Positions 34,488 to 47,600 of a stretch of 64,000 nt of DNA are shown here, piece by piece. Made by a program: the position numbers and the translations under genes. The stretch's first letter is position 1. Each line of letters begins with the position of its first letter. The notes under the pieces are model-generated. The model was not told the DNA's origin and made no database searches. It saw nothing but the letters and a program-made list of their open reading frames with translations. The DNA is from Malania oleifera (Eukaryota; Streptophyta; Magnoliopsida; Santalales; Ximeniaceae), in assembly GCF_029873635.1 (NCBI RefSeq), contig NC_080422.1, forward strand, positions 12,617,764 through 12,681,763, read 5' to 3'.

Positions 34488-35549
34488 TTTTTTTTTTTTT
34501 TTTTTTCTTTTTTCTTTTTCGTCGATGACCCCAAACATTTCTCCCTCCTTTCACCTTATTCTGTTGCGAACCCCTATAATTCTCAAGTTAAACTATTGCC
34601 TCAGGTTCAGTTCATGTTTTGATCTCAAGATGGTCTTTAAGACTCGGGACGAAACGTAGGCTTGGGGATATAGGTTTTCTGAAGAAGAGGGAAACTATGG
34701 CTCAAAAATCCCAACCCATAATGACATTCTCTGCCCCAGTTTAAGTTGAGGCACTTTGTTTTGGCTTTGACCGAACTTGTCTTGTGAACAAGCTGCCTAC
34801 GTACCTTTTCAGGATCAGGTCATTACGTAGTTCAGACTCAATCATTGAGTCTGACAAATCATTAGAGACAACAATGTATACCAATCTGGTCAGGTCTTTT
34901 ATTTGGACTGTAATATAAGTTAGGGGTGCGGGTTAAAGAAAGAAAAAGTTAAATAAGGCTCAAAATCAGCATTTTTATTAAGGGCAACTTGGTCAAAGAT
35001 CACATGCATAGTATGTCCCTTATTTTCTATCTCTTTTCTTCTTTTCCCATTTGCTTTTGCTGCTCCCTTTTTGTTTTTCTCTTTCATGAAGGGATTCGGT
35101 CATTTTTGTTTGGACTTCATTTGGGACTAATCCTTTGAAATTACCCCAGTGTGGGGTGTGATCCTTTGACGGGTTAATCAAAAATTGAATTTTCTAGGCT
35201 CAAGAAGGGCTTGCAAGGGATCTCTTTTGTTTCTTTTGGGTAGCAGAAAGATGGCCTGCCATCATTTCGAGTAGCCGATTGTTGTCTCATATGACTTGCC
35301 AGACCCTAAAGGACCCATACCCAGGTTAAATTTTGTAAACTGACTTTTGAAAAAAAAAAAATACTGGTTTATCATTTAGGCTCAATTTGGTTATCAAATG
35401 GTAAATCGTTATTTGGCTCTTTTATAGGAAAGCAGATCGGCCAACGATGGCCATCTATCATTTTGATCAAAACATGAATAAAGAACAGTCATCAGATTTA
35501 TGAAGCAAATCGTCATCTTATTGAATTTCCTTGAGAATTTATAGGGTTT
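34488..35549 (-). mobile_element. Ogre 3' untranslated region ending in an A-rich tract
   Basis: Non-coding on the minus strand. It includes AAAAGGTACGTAGGCAGC and AAACTGGGGCAGAG, phrases common in plant Tat 3' regions. The last bases (in minus-strand sense, 34525 to 34488) are nearly all A. No LTR start is seen here. Confidence 0.6.
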
Positions 35550-38500
35550 CTAAGAAAAATATTTCTTTACCGCATCTGAGTTTGTGGGGTGCACTAGATC
35601 GGCTCCATCCATGTCTGATAACAATAAGGCACCTCCTGAAAATGCTTTCTTTACCACATACGGCCCTTCATAATTTGGGGTCCACTTACCTCGGGGGTCA
35701 TTATGAATTGGTAAGACCTTTTTCAAGACTAGATCCCCTTCTTGAAACCGTCGAATACGCACTTTTTTGTTAAAAGCTCTCATCATTCTCCTTTGGTATA
35801 ACTGCCCATGAACTATGGCTGTCAATCTTTTTTCTTCAATTAGATTCAACTGGTCATATCTAGATTGCACCCATTCTGCTTCGGTTAACTCTGCTTCTTT
35901 CAAGACTCGTAACGATGGAATCTCAACTTCCATCGGAACTACAGCCTCCATCCCGTACACCAAAGAGAAAGGGGTAGCTCCTGTAGATGTTCGAACAGTG
36001 GTTCGATAGGCCAATAAAGCACACGGTAACTTCTCATGCCAATCTCTATAGGTTTCTGTCATTTTTTCCAAGATGCTCTTGATGTTCTTATTGGCTGCTT
36101 CCACTGCTCCATTCATTTGAGGTCGATAGGGGGCTGAGTTATGATGCTTGACCTTAAACTGACCGCACAATTTCGTCATGACCTCGTTGTTCAAGTTTTT
36201 GGCATTGTCTGATATTATTCTTTCTGGGATCCCATATCTGCAAATTAATTCCCTCCTGATAAAACGATTGATTACATTTTGAGTGACATTAGAGTATGAT
36301 GCTGCTTCTACCCATTTTGTGAAGTAGTCAATGGCCACGAAAATGAATCGATGCCCATTACTGGCCTTCGGGGTTATCGGTCCGATCACATCCATGCCCC
36401 ACGCTGAGAAAGGCCAAGGTGCAGATAAATTCTGGAGTTGAGTGGGTGGGACTTGGATGCGATCTCCATAGATTTGACACTTATGGCACTTTCGAACATA
36501 CTCTATACAATCCCGTTCCATGGTTATCCAATAATATCCACTCCTTAGGATTTTTCGAGCCAACGAGTGTCCTCCCGCATGGGTTCCGCAAACGCCATCG
36601 TGTACTTCCTGTATGATTTGTCTTGCCTCTTGCAACTCCACGCACCGTAGGAGGGTCATATCATGGTTCCTTTTATACAATATCTCCCCATCTAAGAAGA
36701 ATCCCAAAGCTAGCCTCCGAATTGTCTTTCGGTCATTATTAGAGGCTCCTATGGGATACTCCTTCCATTGAATGTATGTTTTGATATCATGAAACCATGG
36801 CTTCCTATCGGCTTCTTCCGTCATTATACAATATGCAGGTTCCCTATGCATCCTTATTCGAATGGGTTCAATCTCTATTCCGGACTCAACCTTAAATAAA
36901 GCCGCCAATGTTGCTAACGCATCAGGGATTAAGTTACTCTCTCTCGGTAAATGCGAAAAACTGATAGTATCGAATTCCTGCATCATTTCCTGAATGAACT
37001 CCTGATATGGTATTAATTTGGAATCCCGGGTTTCCCACTTTCCAATCAACTGATAAATTACCAAAGCGGAATCTCCTTTTACAATCAATTTTTTAATGCC
37101 TCGGTCAATAGCTGCCTGTAAGCCCAATACGCACGCTTCATACTCTGCTATATTATTGGTACACGGAAAGGTGAGTTTGGCTGTGACTGGGTAATATTTA
37201 CCCTCTGGTGATATGAGTACAGCCCCTATTCCATGCCCCCATACGTTGGTTGCCCCATCAAATAGCATCATCCACCCAACATTACCTTCCTTTTCTTGAT
37301 CAATCGAATCAATATCTTGATCCGGGAAGTCAAACTCCATGGACTGGTAATCATTAACGGCCCTATCAGCCAAATATTCTGCTATAATGCTTCCTTTGAT
37401 GGCTTTTCTCGTTACATATGTGATGTCATATTCAGTCAACAGCATTTGCCAACGAGCCATCCGTCCTGTTACTGCAGGTTTCTCAAAAACATACTTAATC
37501 GGATCCATTTTAGAAATCAGCCATGTTGTGTAATACAGCGTGTATTGCCTTAATCTACTAACCACCCACACCAAAGCGCAACACGTCTTCTCCAGGTTAG
37601 AGTATCTAGATTCGTATTCCGTGAACTTTTTGCTTAAATAATAGATGGCGCGCTCCTTTTTTCCAGACTCGTCGTGTTGCCCTAACACACACCCCATGGA
37701 ATTCTCTGATACTACTAAGTACAATATAAGAGGCCTTCCAGGGACAGGGGGAACCAAAACTGGAGGGTTCAATAGATATTCTTTTATTTTCTCAAATGCT
37801 TTCTGACATTCTTCACTCCATTTTTCGGGGTTATCCTTCTTCAGCAGCTTAAATATGGGCTCACAAGTAGCAGTCAACTGAGATATAAATCGAGCTATGT
37901 AGTTCAATTGGCCTAGGAAACTCCTGACTTCTTTTTCGGTTTTGGGACTAGGCATTCTCGAATAGCTTTTATTTTATCCGGGTCTACCTCAATCCCTTTC
38001 TCACTTACGATAAATCCCAACAATTTTCCTGAGGAAGCTCCGAATGTACATTTTTCTGGATTTAATTTCAGTTGACATTTTCGTAGTCTTTTAAATAGTT
38101 TCCTTAAGTTCATCACATGGCTATACTCATCCCGAGACTTAACAATCATGTCGTCCACATATACTTCTATCTCCTTATGCATCAAGTCGTGGAATAATGT
38201 TACCATGGCTCTCTGATAGGTTGCCCCTGCATTCTTTAAACCAAAGGGCATAACCCTGTAGCAAAAGGTGCCCCATAAGGTGATAAACGTGGTCTTCTCT
38301 TTATCTTCCGGGGCCATCTTAATTTGATTATATCCAGAAAATCCATCCATGAATGAAAACAGGGCATGTCCCGCTGTATTGTCTACCAGCACATCTATGT
38401 GTGGAAGTGGGAAATTATCTTTAGGGCTAGCTTTATTCAAGTCTCGATAGTCAACACAGACTCTCACTTTTCCATTTTTCTTCATTATTGGAACTACATT

Positions 38501-39163
38501 GGCCATCCACTCCGGATATTTGGCTACTTCTAAAAAACCAGCCTCAAACTGCTTCTGCACCTCTTCTTTTATTTTGATCAACATATCTGGGCGCATTCTC
38601 CTCAGTTTCTGTTTTACTGGTTTGCTATCTGGGTAAATGGGTATTTTATGTGTTACTAAGTCCGTATCCAAACCCGGCATGTCCTGATATGACCACGCGA
38701 AAACATCTTGGTATTCCTTCAAAAGGTTTATCATTTCGCATCTTTCTTTTCCTCCCAACAGTGCCCCGATTTTTACTTCTTTTGGTTCCTCATTAGTCCC
38801 CAAATTTATTGTGACCGTGGGGTCACTACTGGTTAAAGTTGGTTTTTCATCTGATTTCAACATTCTTTGCATTTCAGGTGATAAGTCAGTCTCCTCTTCT
38901 ATTTCAGCTTCTAGGATTAAGTTTTCAAAGTTAACATCAATTTCTGGCTCCTGAATACTGGTATGATTATTTTCCTTATCCCTGCATAAAACAAAGGTAA
39001 ACAATTCTTTGACAAATGACCCCATGATGCAATAAATGCGAAAGAAATGCATACTGGTTTTATTGATGAAAAAGACAAATGATCCGAGGCAATAATGTCC
39101 ACGGATTACAAAAATAAAGCAAAATGAGCAAAAGCTATTACATGAAGGGAATTGGGTAATCAA
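35550..39163 (-). pseudogene. Ogre pol: reverse transcriptase, RNase H, archaeal-type RNase H, integrase
   Basis: Domains in order: reverse transcriptase with VRVCVDYRDLNKASPKDNFP and the active-site YVDD (EVYVDDMIVKS); the RT-RNase H connection (KEVRSFLGQLNYIARF); the retroviral-type RNase H region; a second RNase H of the archaeal type (LFDGATNVWGHGIGAVL, NNIAEYEACVLGL, HLPRESNLIPDALA); integrase with a zinc-binding HAGGHS...CHKC segment, the core at WGMDVIGPI and IISDNAKNLNN, and the GATPFSLVYGMEAVVP motif. The doubled RNase H is diagnostic of the Tat lineage. It is a fossil; most of its length remains open. Confidence 0.9.
38982..39141 (-). other. candidate Ogre intron between protease and reverse transcriptase
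   Basis: Ogre elements are known to splice out an intron between the gag-protease and reverse transcriptase regions. Here a GTAATAG donor-like site lies at the end of the protease frame (about 39141), and a TTTTATGCAG acceptor-like site with a T-rich approach ends at 38982, giving about 160 nt. Splicing is inferred from the family, not observed. Confidence 0.5.
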
Positions 39164-40976
39164 AGGATGTCCAGTTCTGAATTTCTGCTCCTGTCAATGG
39201 GTAGATCCATCTACTCGAGTCATTCATATGGTCCCCTGATTCCAAGGCCAATATGCTCATCTGTTTCATTTCTTCCTCAAGAGTGACTTGATTGCCCTTT
39301 CGAAAGGTCTGATTCATTGGTGGGACTTCTACCCCCCATTTAGTACTTACTCTCCCTGTGCGCCTCTCGATCCGGAGCATTCTTTTCTCTTCTGCCTTCT
39401 TCTTATGGTCAGCTAAAGTAGGAGTATATCCGATGCCGTATCTTTCATTCATGCCTTCTGGTAACAATGGCATTGCGATGCCCTGAAGATACTTCCCCAA
39501 CCCTTTTCCTGGGCAAAACCCTGATTTAATCATTTCTGCAGCCACCATACGTGTAGAAGAAGAGATCTGAGGTTGAGGGATAACAGATCCCTCCATTATA
39601 GTAAGGACGTTGATGATCTCAAACGCTCGGAATGAATCTTCATGGGCTTCTTCAGCCGCTTCCACATAGGGAGTGGAAGAAGATTTAGTAACCATTATGT
39701 CGGTTTCTCCATAAACACATACCAGTTTATCCCCTACTACAAATTTCACTCGCTGATGCAAAGAGGACGGAACTGCCCCAGCATTATGTATCCAAGGCCT
39801 TCCCAAGAGACAACTGTATGAAGGTGTAATATCCATGACTTGAAAAGTGATATTGAAGGTTACGGGTCCAATCTGAATAGGGATGTCAAGCGACCCTACT
39901 GACTCTCTTCGTGTCCCATCGAAGGCACGCACCACCAAATTGTTTGGTGTCACGTAAGAAGGATCAATGGGTAACCTCTGCAGTGTAGTCATTGGCATAA
40001 CATTGAGGGATGACCCATTATCTATCAAGACTCGAGACATCATATGATCCTTACATTTCGTGGATATATGCAACGCCTTGTTGTGCCCCTGGCCTTCTGG
40101 CTGAATTTCTTCATCAGTAAAAGTGATGTAGTTGGAGGCCGCCAGACTTCCGATCACATGATTGAATTTATCAACGCTGATATCTTGGGGAATGTAGGCT
40201 TGATTTAGGACTTTAAGTAATGCCTCCCGATGGGTCTCTGAATTTAGTAGAAGCGACAAAACAGATATGTGAGCCGGCATTTTCTTTAGTTGGTCCACAA
40301 TGTTGTACTCGCTATGCTTTATTATCTTCAGGAATTCTTCAGCCTCTCCGTTGGATATTGGACTTTTCACTGCCCTATCTGGTTCCCCTGCATTCTGTCG
40401 ATTTGTTTTAGAGGACTCTGGCATATACACCCTACCACTTCGAGTTATCCCTTTTACCCCTGCTATATTGCTGGCGCTTCCTTCGACATACGCTTCACAT
40501 TCATATTTCCAGGGTACTGCTTGGTTACTCTTGTATGGGAATGGCCTGGGAGTAGAGATCACCAAGCGAGCTGGTGCTTCCTTTGTGGGAAGAGCCTTGT
40601 TCATGGTAGGTATGAATGGTTGATTAGTGCACTGATGATATACTGGCCTGTTTTCCCCAACGACTGCAATCTCTCCACTTTTTCGGGTACAACCAATCTC
40701 TATAAACTTGTTATCCACCATCTTTTGCAAAAACTTTCTAAAGGTTACACACTTTTTCACAGATCTTCCTTCTTTACTTTGACATAAACAAAGTGCATTA
40801 GTGGGGCAAATGGCCTCCTGCCCTACCCGACCTGCCGCAACAAGTTCATTGAACACCCAGTCTAAAGACATTCGTTCAAAATCCACCTCATTCGTCCCTT
40901 CTTCTATCATTCCGACATTGCTACCCTCCATGATTGGGCAGAGGGTTCCCTTGAATTCCTGGTTGTTTATCATCAA
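39138..40976 (-). pseudogene. Ogre aspartic protease region with G-patch
   Basis: Contains the protease motif RVLIDNGSSLNVMP and, downstream, SYSCLLGRPWIH. A G-patch-like segment follows (GFCPGKGLGKYLQGI), as in Ogre elements. Upstream sequence (LICPTNALCLCQSKEG-like) links to gag. It is part of the same fossil element. Confidence 0.85.
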
Positions 40977-42385
40977 ATGCTAGCCATCCGGCTTCTCTTA
41001 GTGTTTGAACCTTATTTTTGAATGCCCAACACCGTTCAATAGTGTGCCCGGGAGTGTTAGCATGATATGCACACTTGGCTTCGGGGTCATACCATTGCGG
41101 AAAAGGTGCCGTAATGACCATTCCAGGAATGACTGAAACTAAGTTCCTTTCCATCAATTGTGGGAATAATTCTGAGTATGTCATTGGAATAGGATCTATC
41201 CTTCTCGTATTTCTCTGGATGCCTCTATCATGAGTTCGCACATTCGGTTGGGTAGGCATGGTCCCGGAAGGAACAACTTGGGGTCTACCTCCTGTATGAA
41301 CTGTCTGATTGACAGAGGGTTCGAAAGCAAAATTCCTCCTAGCCCCTGAGCCATGCTCTCTTTGATATTGTTGTCTTTGAACCATCTGAACCTCTTCTTC
41401 CTTCTTCTTGCTTGTCCACTTCTTGCCTAGACCAGTCTCTGTACTAATACTTTTAGTTCTCCCGACTTTGATGGCCGTCTCAATCCTTTCTCCGGTAGAA
41501 ACAATGTCCATGAAGTCATGGGGGGTTGCTCCTAAGAGATGCCCGAAGTAAGGATCTTTCAAGGTATTCACAAATAGGGAAATAGCCTCCCTGTCTTCCA
41601 CAGGAGGATTGACTTGGACAGACATGTCCCTCCACCTGTATGCATATTCTCTAAATGTTTCGGCGGGCTTCATTTGCATACTCTGCAAGGTCATACGATC
41701 GGGTGCCATTTCTATAACATGGCGGTATTGAGCTATAAAAGAATTAGCCAGATCTTTCCATGTGCGGATCCGAGCCCGATCTTGTTGAATATACCACCGG
41801 ATGGCTGCCCCTGTCAAGCTGTCTTGAAAGCAATGCATCATTAGTCTCTCATTATCGGAATGTGCAGCCATTTTTTGGCAATACAGGCGCAGGTGAGTTC
41901 GAGGACAATTAGTTCCATTAAATTTTTCGAAATCTGGTACTTTGAATTTCGGTGGCAAAGTGACCTTTGGCACGAGGCACAAATCATTGGGATCTACAGA
42001 GTCGAATGTATTGGATCCCTCAATAGCTTTCAGGCGTTCCTCGAGTACATCGTATCGACGTTCAGTTTCAGATCTGTTCATACCCCAGATCAGAAGCTAC
42101 TAATGGGGGGGTCCCCACTGCTGGAAACCCTTGAGCTGGTACATTAGGAATGAACGGGGGTATACTTGGCATTGAACCCTCCATGACGCCAGGTATTGGA
42201 GCTGACGCTTGTCCACGCACTGGGGTAAATCCTGGAGGATGAGTAGGGTCCATATCTATTTCCGGATCATTCTGCACTGCTTTTCCTTTGTTCGTCAACA
42301 ATTCTAGGATCTTGCTCATTTTTTCATTCAATTCTTCTTGTCCTTGCTCTATGCCCAGGACTCTGCCTTCCAACTGTTCACTCAT
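40921..42385 (-). pseudogene. Ogre gag region
   Basis: A capsid-type stretch reads KFKVPDFEKFNGTNCPRTHL, FQDSLTGAAIRWY, SWKDLANSF-like and TFREYAYRWRDM, which is the Tat/Ogre gag signature. A predicted coiled-coil N-terminus (EERLKAIEG; EQGQEELNEKMSKILELL) precedes it. The C-terminal part has a zinc-finger-like C-x-YHANTPGHTIERC segment. Confidence 0.85.
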
Positions 42386-43330
42386 TTCTTTTGCCCTTCT
42401 CCGGGTATTGTATTGATGCGTGACAGTCTCAATGTTGCTTGCTCAGACGAATTCTGTGGCTAGGCACTGCAAACCAAAACTTTCCCTTTTTAGAATCGTG
42501 AATGCATAGATATGAATGCATGAAATGCAATGGTCTTTTCAAGACGTGTAAATTTCACAAATATGAAACATATGTATGCAACCTAATGCACTCCAATCAA
42601 GGTTCATGGAAGAGATCATCATCATTTTTAGAAAATAAAATCTGCTTTTCATTAATAGAATCCTTTCATACAATAACAAATCCAACCGAATATTAAATCA
42701 AAATCTGCTCATGATTGCACAATCTCTGCATTTTGCTGTGTCGACTTTTTATGCAAAGCCCGAAACTTGGCCTCCCAGTAGTCCGCTTTCATTATGCACG
42801 GCTCAATCTTTTCCAGTACTTGATTATACTTGCTTCTCTGCTCAGTCCCCCTGCCTCTCCAACTCTTGTATGTAGAGCGATTTCTTTTAACTTCGGTATG
42901 GGCATCTTCTAACATTTGAGATTTCTGTCCAAGTGCTGCTCAAAGCCTTCGTCTTTCCTTCCTTAGAGCCACGACCTCTTCTTCTGATTGTATGTACCGA
43001 ATCCTTTGTCGCTTGATTTCTTGCGATAGACAGAGACTAGAGCCTCCTTTGCTGATTCCCCACTTCTGCTCTTGCATCTCCTTTTTCTACTGGGCATGGA
43101 TCCCTTGTGGCTTCAATTGCATGCATGCGCTTGGTGATTTAATATGTTCAATAACGATTTCTGGGATTCTTTTGAGTTGGGGGTTTACCCGGTTTCTCGC
43201 CATGCTTCATAATTTCCTTGGACTGTGGCAATTCCATCACTCGGGTCTATTAGGTTCACATGCTTCCATGCCACCATAAATTTTCTAATCTGCTTTTCGA
43301 GTGTCTCCTGTTTCATATGCAAAGTCTGAG

Positions 43331-43984
43331 TCAGCCAATCCATGAGTCATAGGCACAAACTGAGATGCCCCCAATTGCCTTCTGACCATCAAAGGGGCAT
43401 ATGCTATCCCTCCCCATGGGCCTAGTAATGGAACACCATGGAAGATTTCCACACCGATATATCATGTTAGAGCGGACCATCCATGGCGCCAGCCAAGTTA
43501 CCCTTGAGTCGATCAAGCCACACATTTTTGTGTTCCATTTAGATTTATCTAACTGCTCCTTCAATTGGGTATCCTCAAATTCAGCCAAAGGGATTCGGAT
43601 CATTGAGAAAATACTACGGAAGCCCCCTTTGTTAGACGATAAGTGACCTACCATCCAGACATATAACAGCTGCACACAACATTTTAAACGTTCTCTCCTC
43701 CTGATTCTGCAGTTGTTGAGTGATCTGAAGGTTTTCTGCCAGGATGCCTTGAACGGGATTAATCCCGTTACGTACTTGGTGCTACAAACGAAACAGTAGC
43801 TTGATCGATCATGTTTAGTTCTTTTGGAAAAATGATCAAACCGTAAATAGCTAATGCCATCATATGTAATTTGAACCTCTTCTTTTTCTTCTTTTTCGAT
43901 ATTTCTTTCAACTGCTTCCAAGAGATTTTCCTTACTTCTGCACCTCCCTCGGAGAATGTTTTCTGGATTTGACCCCGACAGCAT
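43331..43984 (-). pseudogene. Ogre ORF1-like protein (DUF7745 type)
   Basis: The phrases CVQLLYVWMVGHL, WLAPWMVRSNMIYRCG and WCSITRPMGRDSICPFD match the style of the extra 5' ORF of Ogre elements (DUF7745 family: L-Y-I-W...H-F, W-x-A-P-W, Y-R-C-G-x-x-P-W). It lies upstream of gag in minus-strand order, as expected. A coiled-coil remnant at 42709-42915 (minus) is probably its tail. Function in the family is unknown to me. Confidence 0.65.
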
Positions 43985-44126
43985 CGTACATCTCCTTCAC
44001 GAACGAAACACTAGCATCATGCACATAAGGTTTGTAGGTGTCTGTAACTTGACTAGATGCAAAAGCGAAGTCTACTCATCGCTGGTTGGTGTCAAGGCGG
44101 TTACCGTTCATTGAATAGCAACGATA

Positions 44127-44172
44127 NNNNNNNNNNNNNNNNNNNNNNNNNNNNNNNNNNNNNNNNNNNNNN
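44127..44172. other. assembly gap (46 N)
   Basis: A run of N. On its left is Ogre 5' sequence; on its right is a SIRE-like LTR in mid-sequence. The first 180 bases on the right contain short local duplications (TTGGCTAGAATTGGCT; GAGCAGCTTTAAGTGAGC) not found in the other copies. This is what a poorly joined contig end looks like. Confidence 0.99.
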
Positions 44173-44613
44173 GGAATAATGAGGGTGAGGTGTATTGCCT
44201 TTTGTAAGGAGAATTGGCTAGAATTGGCTATGGCTCAGCCCATAGTTGAGTGAGGAGTCTTCGCCTCACAGACGGAGACTGTATAAAGTGGCATGCTACG
44301 CACGGTTGGTTTTAAAGTGAGCCTTTCGTGATTCTTGAGCAGCTTTAAGTGAGCATTTAGTGAATTCTTGAGCAGCTAGCTTACGGTGGGGACGTAGGTA
44401 GGTTGGCTGAACTCCGATAACAAATATTGTGTCTGCTCTTTATTTTCTCGCATTTTAATTTTTGTACATGCATGTTTAATTATTTATTGTATTGATTATT
44501 TTATATACATGCTTTGAATATCTATGGAATTGGTAACTGTTTAGAAAGACCCTAGGTTGTGAAATACTGATCTTGATTTTAGTTTGACCTAGAAGTTTTA
44601 AAAGTTTCAATTC

Positions 44614-44658
<45 letters not shown>

Positions 44659-44690
44659 GGGAATACACCATTCCTATCAATATCAGCATC
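44173..44690 (+). mobile_element. SIRE-like copia LTR, 3' part
   Basis: Matches 4150-4620 and, less closely, 14.2-14.74 kb. It ends with a (CT)n tract (44617-44657) and GAATACACCATTCC, followed by the same worn PBS-like sequence as copy A. The left part is lost in the gap. Confidence 0.75.
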
Positions 44691-47600
44691 CAATAGTTGG
44701 TTTGGAGACATGTTTTGTTCCTATCTTTTGTCCCATATCGCCATTTAATTCTCTTACTACGAAGTAGAAATACTTGGTTTAAGGCCCGTAATTGATTTAG
44801 ACCTTACTTACAGCTTGAAAAATATTAGAAAAAGGATGTGAAAGAACCCACATTTTCATGTTTGGCTATTAAGAAAAATGAGAAAATAAAATACAATATA
44901 TGGTAAATCAATGAAATGGAAGTTGTTACAAAAATAGTAAACCCACTTTTACGCATCATTGACCTGATTTTTATTAATTTCAATAGAATTAGAACAAATT
45001 TACTCTTAATAATATTTGGTATATAAAGAGAAAATTCAGCACAAATGAATTTCTTTCTTAAATTTCCTTTTGTGTTTTGAAGCAAAATTCTTGATTGTTT
45101 GTGAGAAGTCATTGCTCCTCATAAATAATTGAAAACTAGCCACAATATATTTGATGACTTAAGGCTGCCCTATTCATTTTCTGAATTTTCACAACAAATC
45201 ACACATGCAATTCTTTTGAATGAGTGTTTTAGTAAGCATGCGTTATGAATTTTAATGTGCCAACTGATTATTTTCTCTACGAGTTAAAATAAGATTTTTA
45301 CAGAGAAATTTTCTAACATAATCTATGCATTTTATAATTGTTGAACTCTTTTCAGATTTCCTCATATTTAGAAAAGACATTGGCCAAGTAAGCACCTCAA
45401 CAGGAACTTAATTTGTTGAACTTTTTAATAAATGTTATTGGAAATTTTTAAGGAACTTTCTGAAGATATTATTTTCTTATATGAGCTTTCAGTGATTAAT
45501 CTGGAGGCATGTTCTGCTCCTGTCTTCTACCCATATCACTTTTTAATTTTCTCACTTAGCGCAAATATATATTTGGGCAAACACCAATTCACTGCTTTTC
45601 ATAAACGATCAAAAATTAGTTACAATATATTTGATGACTTAAGACATAATTCATTTGCTGAATTTTTACAACTAATTAAAATATGCAGTTCACTTCATTT
45701 GATGATTGCCCCCATATATTACTATTCTGTATGCACTGTGATCATTAGTGAGCAGACATGCTGTTGATAATCGATTCCAAAGAATCTAAGAGGCAAGCTT
45801 ATTAAACCACTTCTGCCCTTTAAATTCATAGATTAAACTACATCCAAACAGTCATTAAATTATATGTTCATTCAATTGGTTATCAAGTAGGCTTGTTAAG
45901 ATGCGGTTCAATATTAAATCCATCAGCACCAAATAAGATGCAGGCTGCAGACTAAAATTTTCACATTATTCTGCAGACATGGCACTTTCTGATCTTTAAA
46001 AATGGCTAATTTCTTATGAAGAAAATTCAAAAGTACTAGCTACAGCTTCTAGGAAGTAGCCTGGCAACCCATTGAAACCCAAGCCCTCCTTCGCAGGGAC
46101 AGTACACATTGCACTAGCTTGAGACAAGAATGTCTTCTAGACTAATGCAAAACCAAGTTTGGGAGTATTGTGATCTGATGGCTGCTACATTTGCTTAGTT
46201 TAAGGGGAATATATATTGTCCTCTTGTTATTCCAGCTAGCAACCTATAGGAGATTGAGGCCAAACGATCCATTCCTCTTTAATCAACTAAAAATAATGGT
46301 CTTTCAAAGAAGTGCCCATTCAGATTGAGCATCTGGAACAATCAACTTCCACAGAATTATGAATCATAAAAACATCAAAAGACAACGGAAAAATAAACTG
46401 TCAATCAAGTTTGGGATATGGGCTTTCAATCCTGCTGCAAATGCTAAACATCAAAAGATATGATAGGGTTAGACATTATGTTACCTCCAGTACTATTAGA
46501 ACAATAATAGAAAGAGAATATTATATTTGTTGGGGCAATATTCATGCCATGAAGAAAGAAAGCACAAAGAAGAATGCGAGCAAATAATATGAATTCCCTT
46601 AGCATACTCCACCAAATGATCCACTTAGAAGGTCCTAGAGTGTATCTATCATGCCTTAAGCAGACCATTTAACAAGTAGCCTACTGATGTTTTGGGATTC
46701 CATGGAGCATACAAATGGATAGCATTATACTGGGCAGGATTGCTAAACTACATCTCAGTCATGGAACCTGGCAACTCAATCAACATGGGAAACTTGAGAA
46801 ACATTTGAAGAAGCAGAGCTTCAATGAGGAACCAAAAAGTTTACTAATTAATTTTTGAAAAATGCTATAACGATAACATAATCAATGCATGCAAGGAGAA
46901 GGGAAGCAAGGGCCTGAGCCATGAATTGAACTAGCAAGTGGCTAAACTACAGCTCATGGCTGCACTGTTGAATTGGGCCATTAAGCATTTAAGCCCTATC
47001 TTAACAGTGTTCAGATTATGTGAAAATTATCACAAACATTAGAAGCTCATTCATTCTTTAATCAAGTAGGTTTGTTAACAAGGGATTTAATTTAACTAGG
47101 GAACCTCCCACATAGAGCTGTATTGTGAATTAAAAAGTACCCATCAAAATCCAAACCAAAATTTGCAGAGACACTAGCCAGTAACAAGGATATCTTATAG
47201 ACTTTTGAGAACCTGGGCCATGACAGCATGAATACAGTATTAAATTTCTCCACCAATACTCATTACTCTTGGCTTAGGATGGACACTAGAATGACATGAA
47301 TAAATGTGAAGCCATCTACTAAAAGCGATTCGGTTTTTGGCAAGGGAATTTTCGAATCTATATGACTATTTAATCCTCTGAATGGCTTTGTTTTTAGTGT
47401 TGCAAAATAACTTTTCTTACCAGCATTGGGAGCACAATATTTGTAAGATGCCAAGAAAATTGTTTTTTGTTAACCTAATTAACTTTGAAAACACATTACA
47501 ACGACCTGATCATCTATTTAATCAAAAATTTGAACCAAACAACTTCCACAGAATGATCATTCGTAAACCAATCAAAGAAGATTGATAAATGAACTGCCAA

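Larger units (their letters stand above)
34488..44126 (-). mobile_element. Ogre/Tat Ty3/gypsy element, body without LTRs
   Basis: About 9.6 kb on the minus strand. In minus-strand order it has an ORF1-like DUF7745 block, gag, aspartic protease with a G-patch, reverse transcriptase, RNase H, a second (archaeal-type) RNase H, integrase, and a 3' untranslated region containing TACGTAGGCAGC. The extra ORF1, the G-patch, the second RNase H and an intron-like interval before reverse transcriptase together indicate the Ogre branch of Tat. No LTR is found at either end: the 5' side runs into the assembly gap, and the 3' side ends in an A-rich tract at the L1 junction. Coding regions are long and well preserved with about four breaks, so it is a fairly young fossil. 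Confidence 0.85.

Noticed and set aside
34488-35549. Ogre 3' LTR
   Set aside because: No TGTAGACAGCC-type start on the minus strand, no paired copy on the other side; the stretch reads as 3' untranslated sequence.
44173-44350. Novel rearranged LTR variant with short duplications
   Set aside because: The differences cluster in the first 180 bases after an assembly gap, so sequencing or joining error is the simpler reason.
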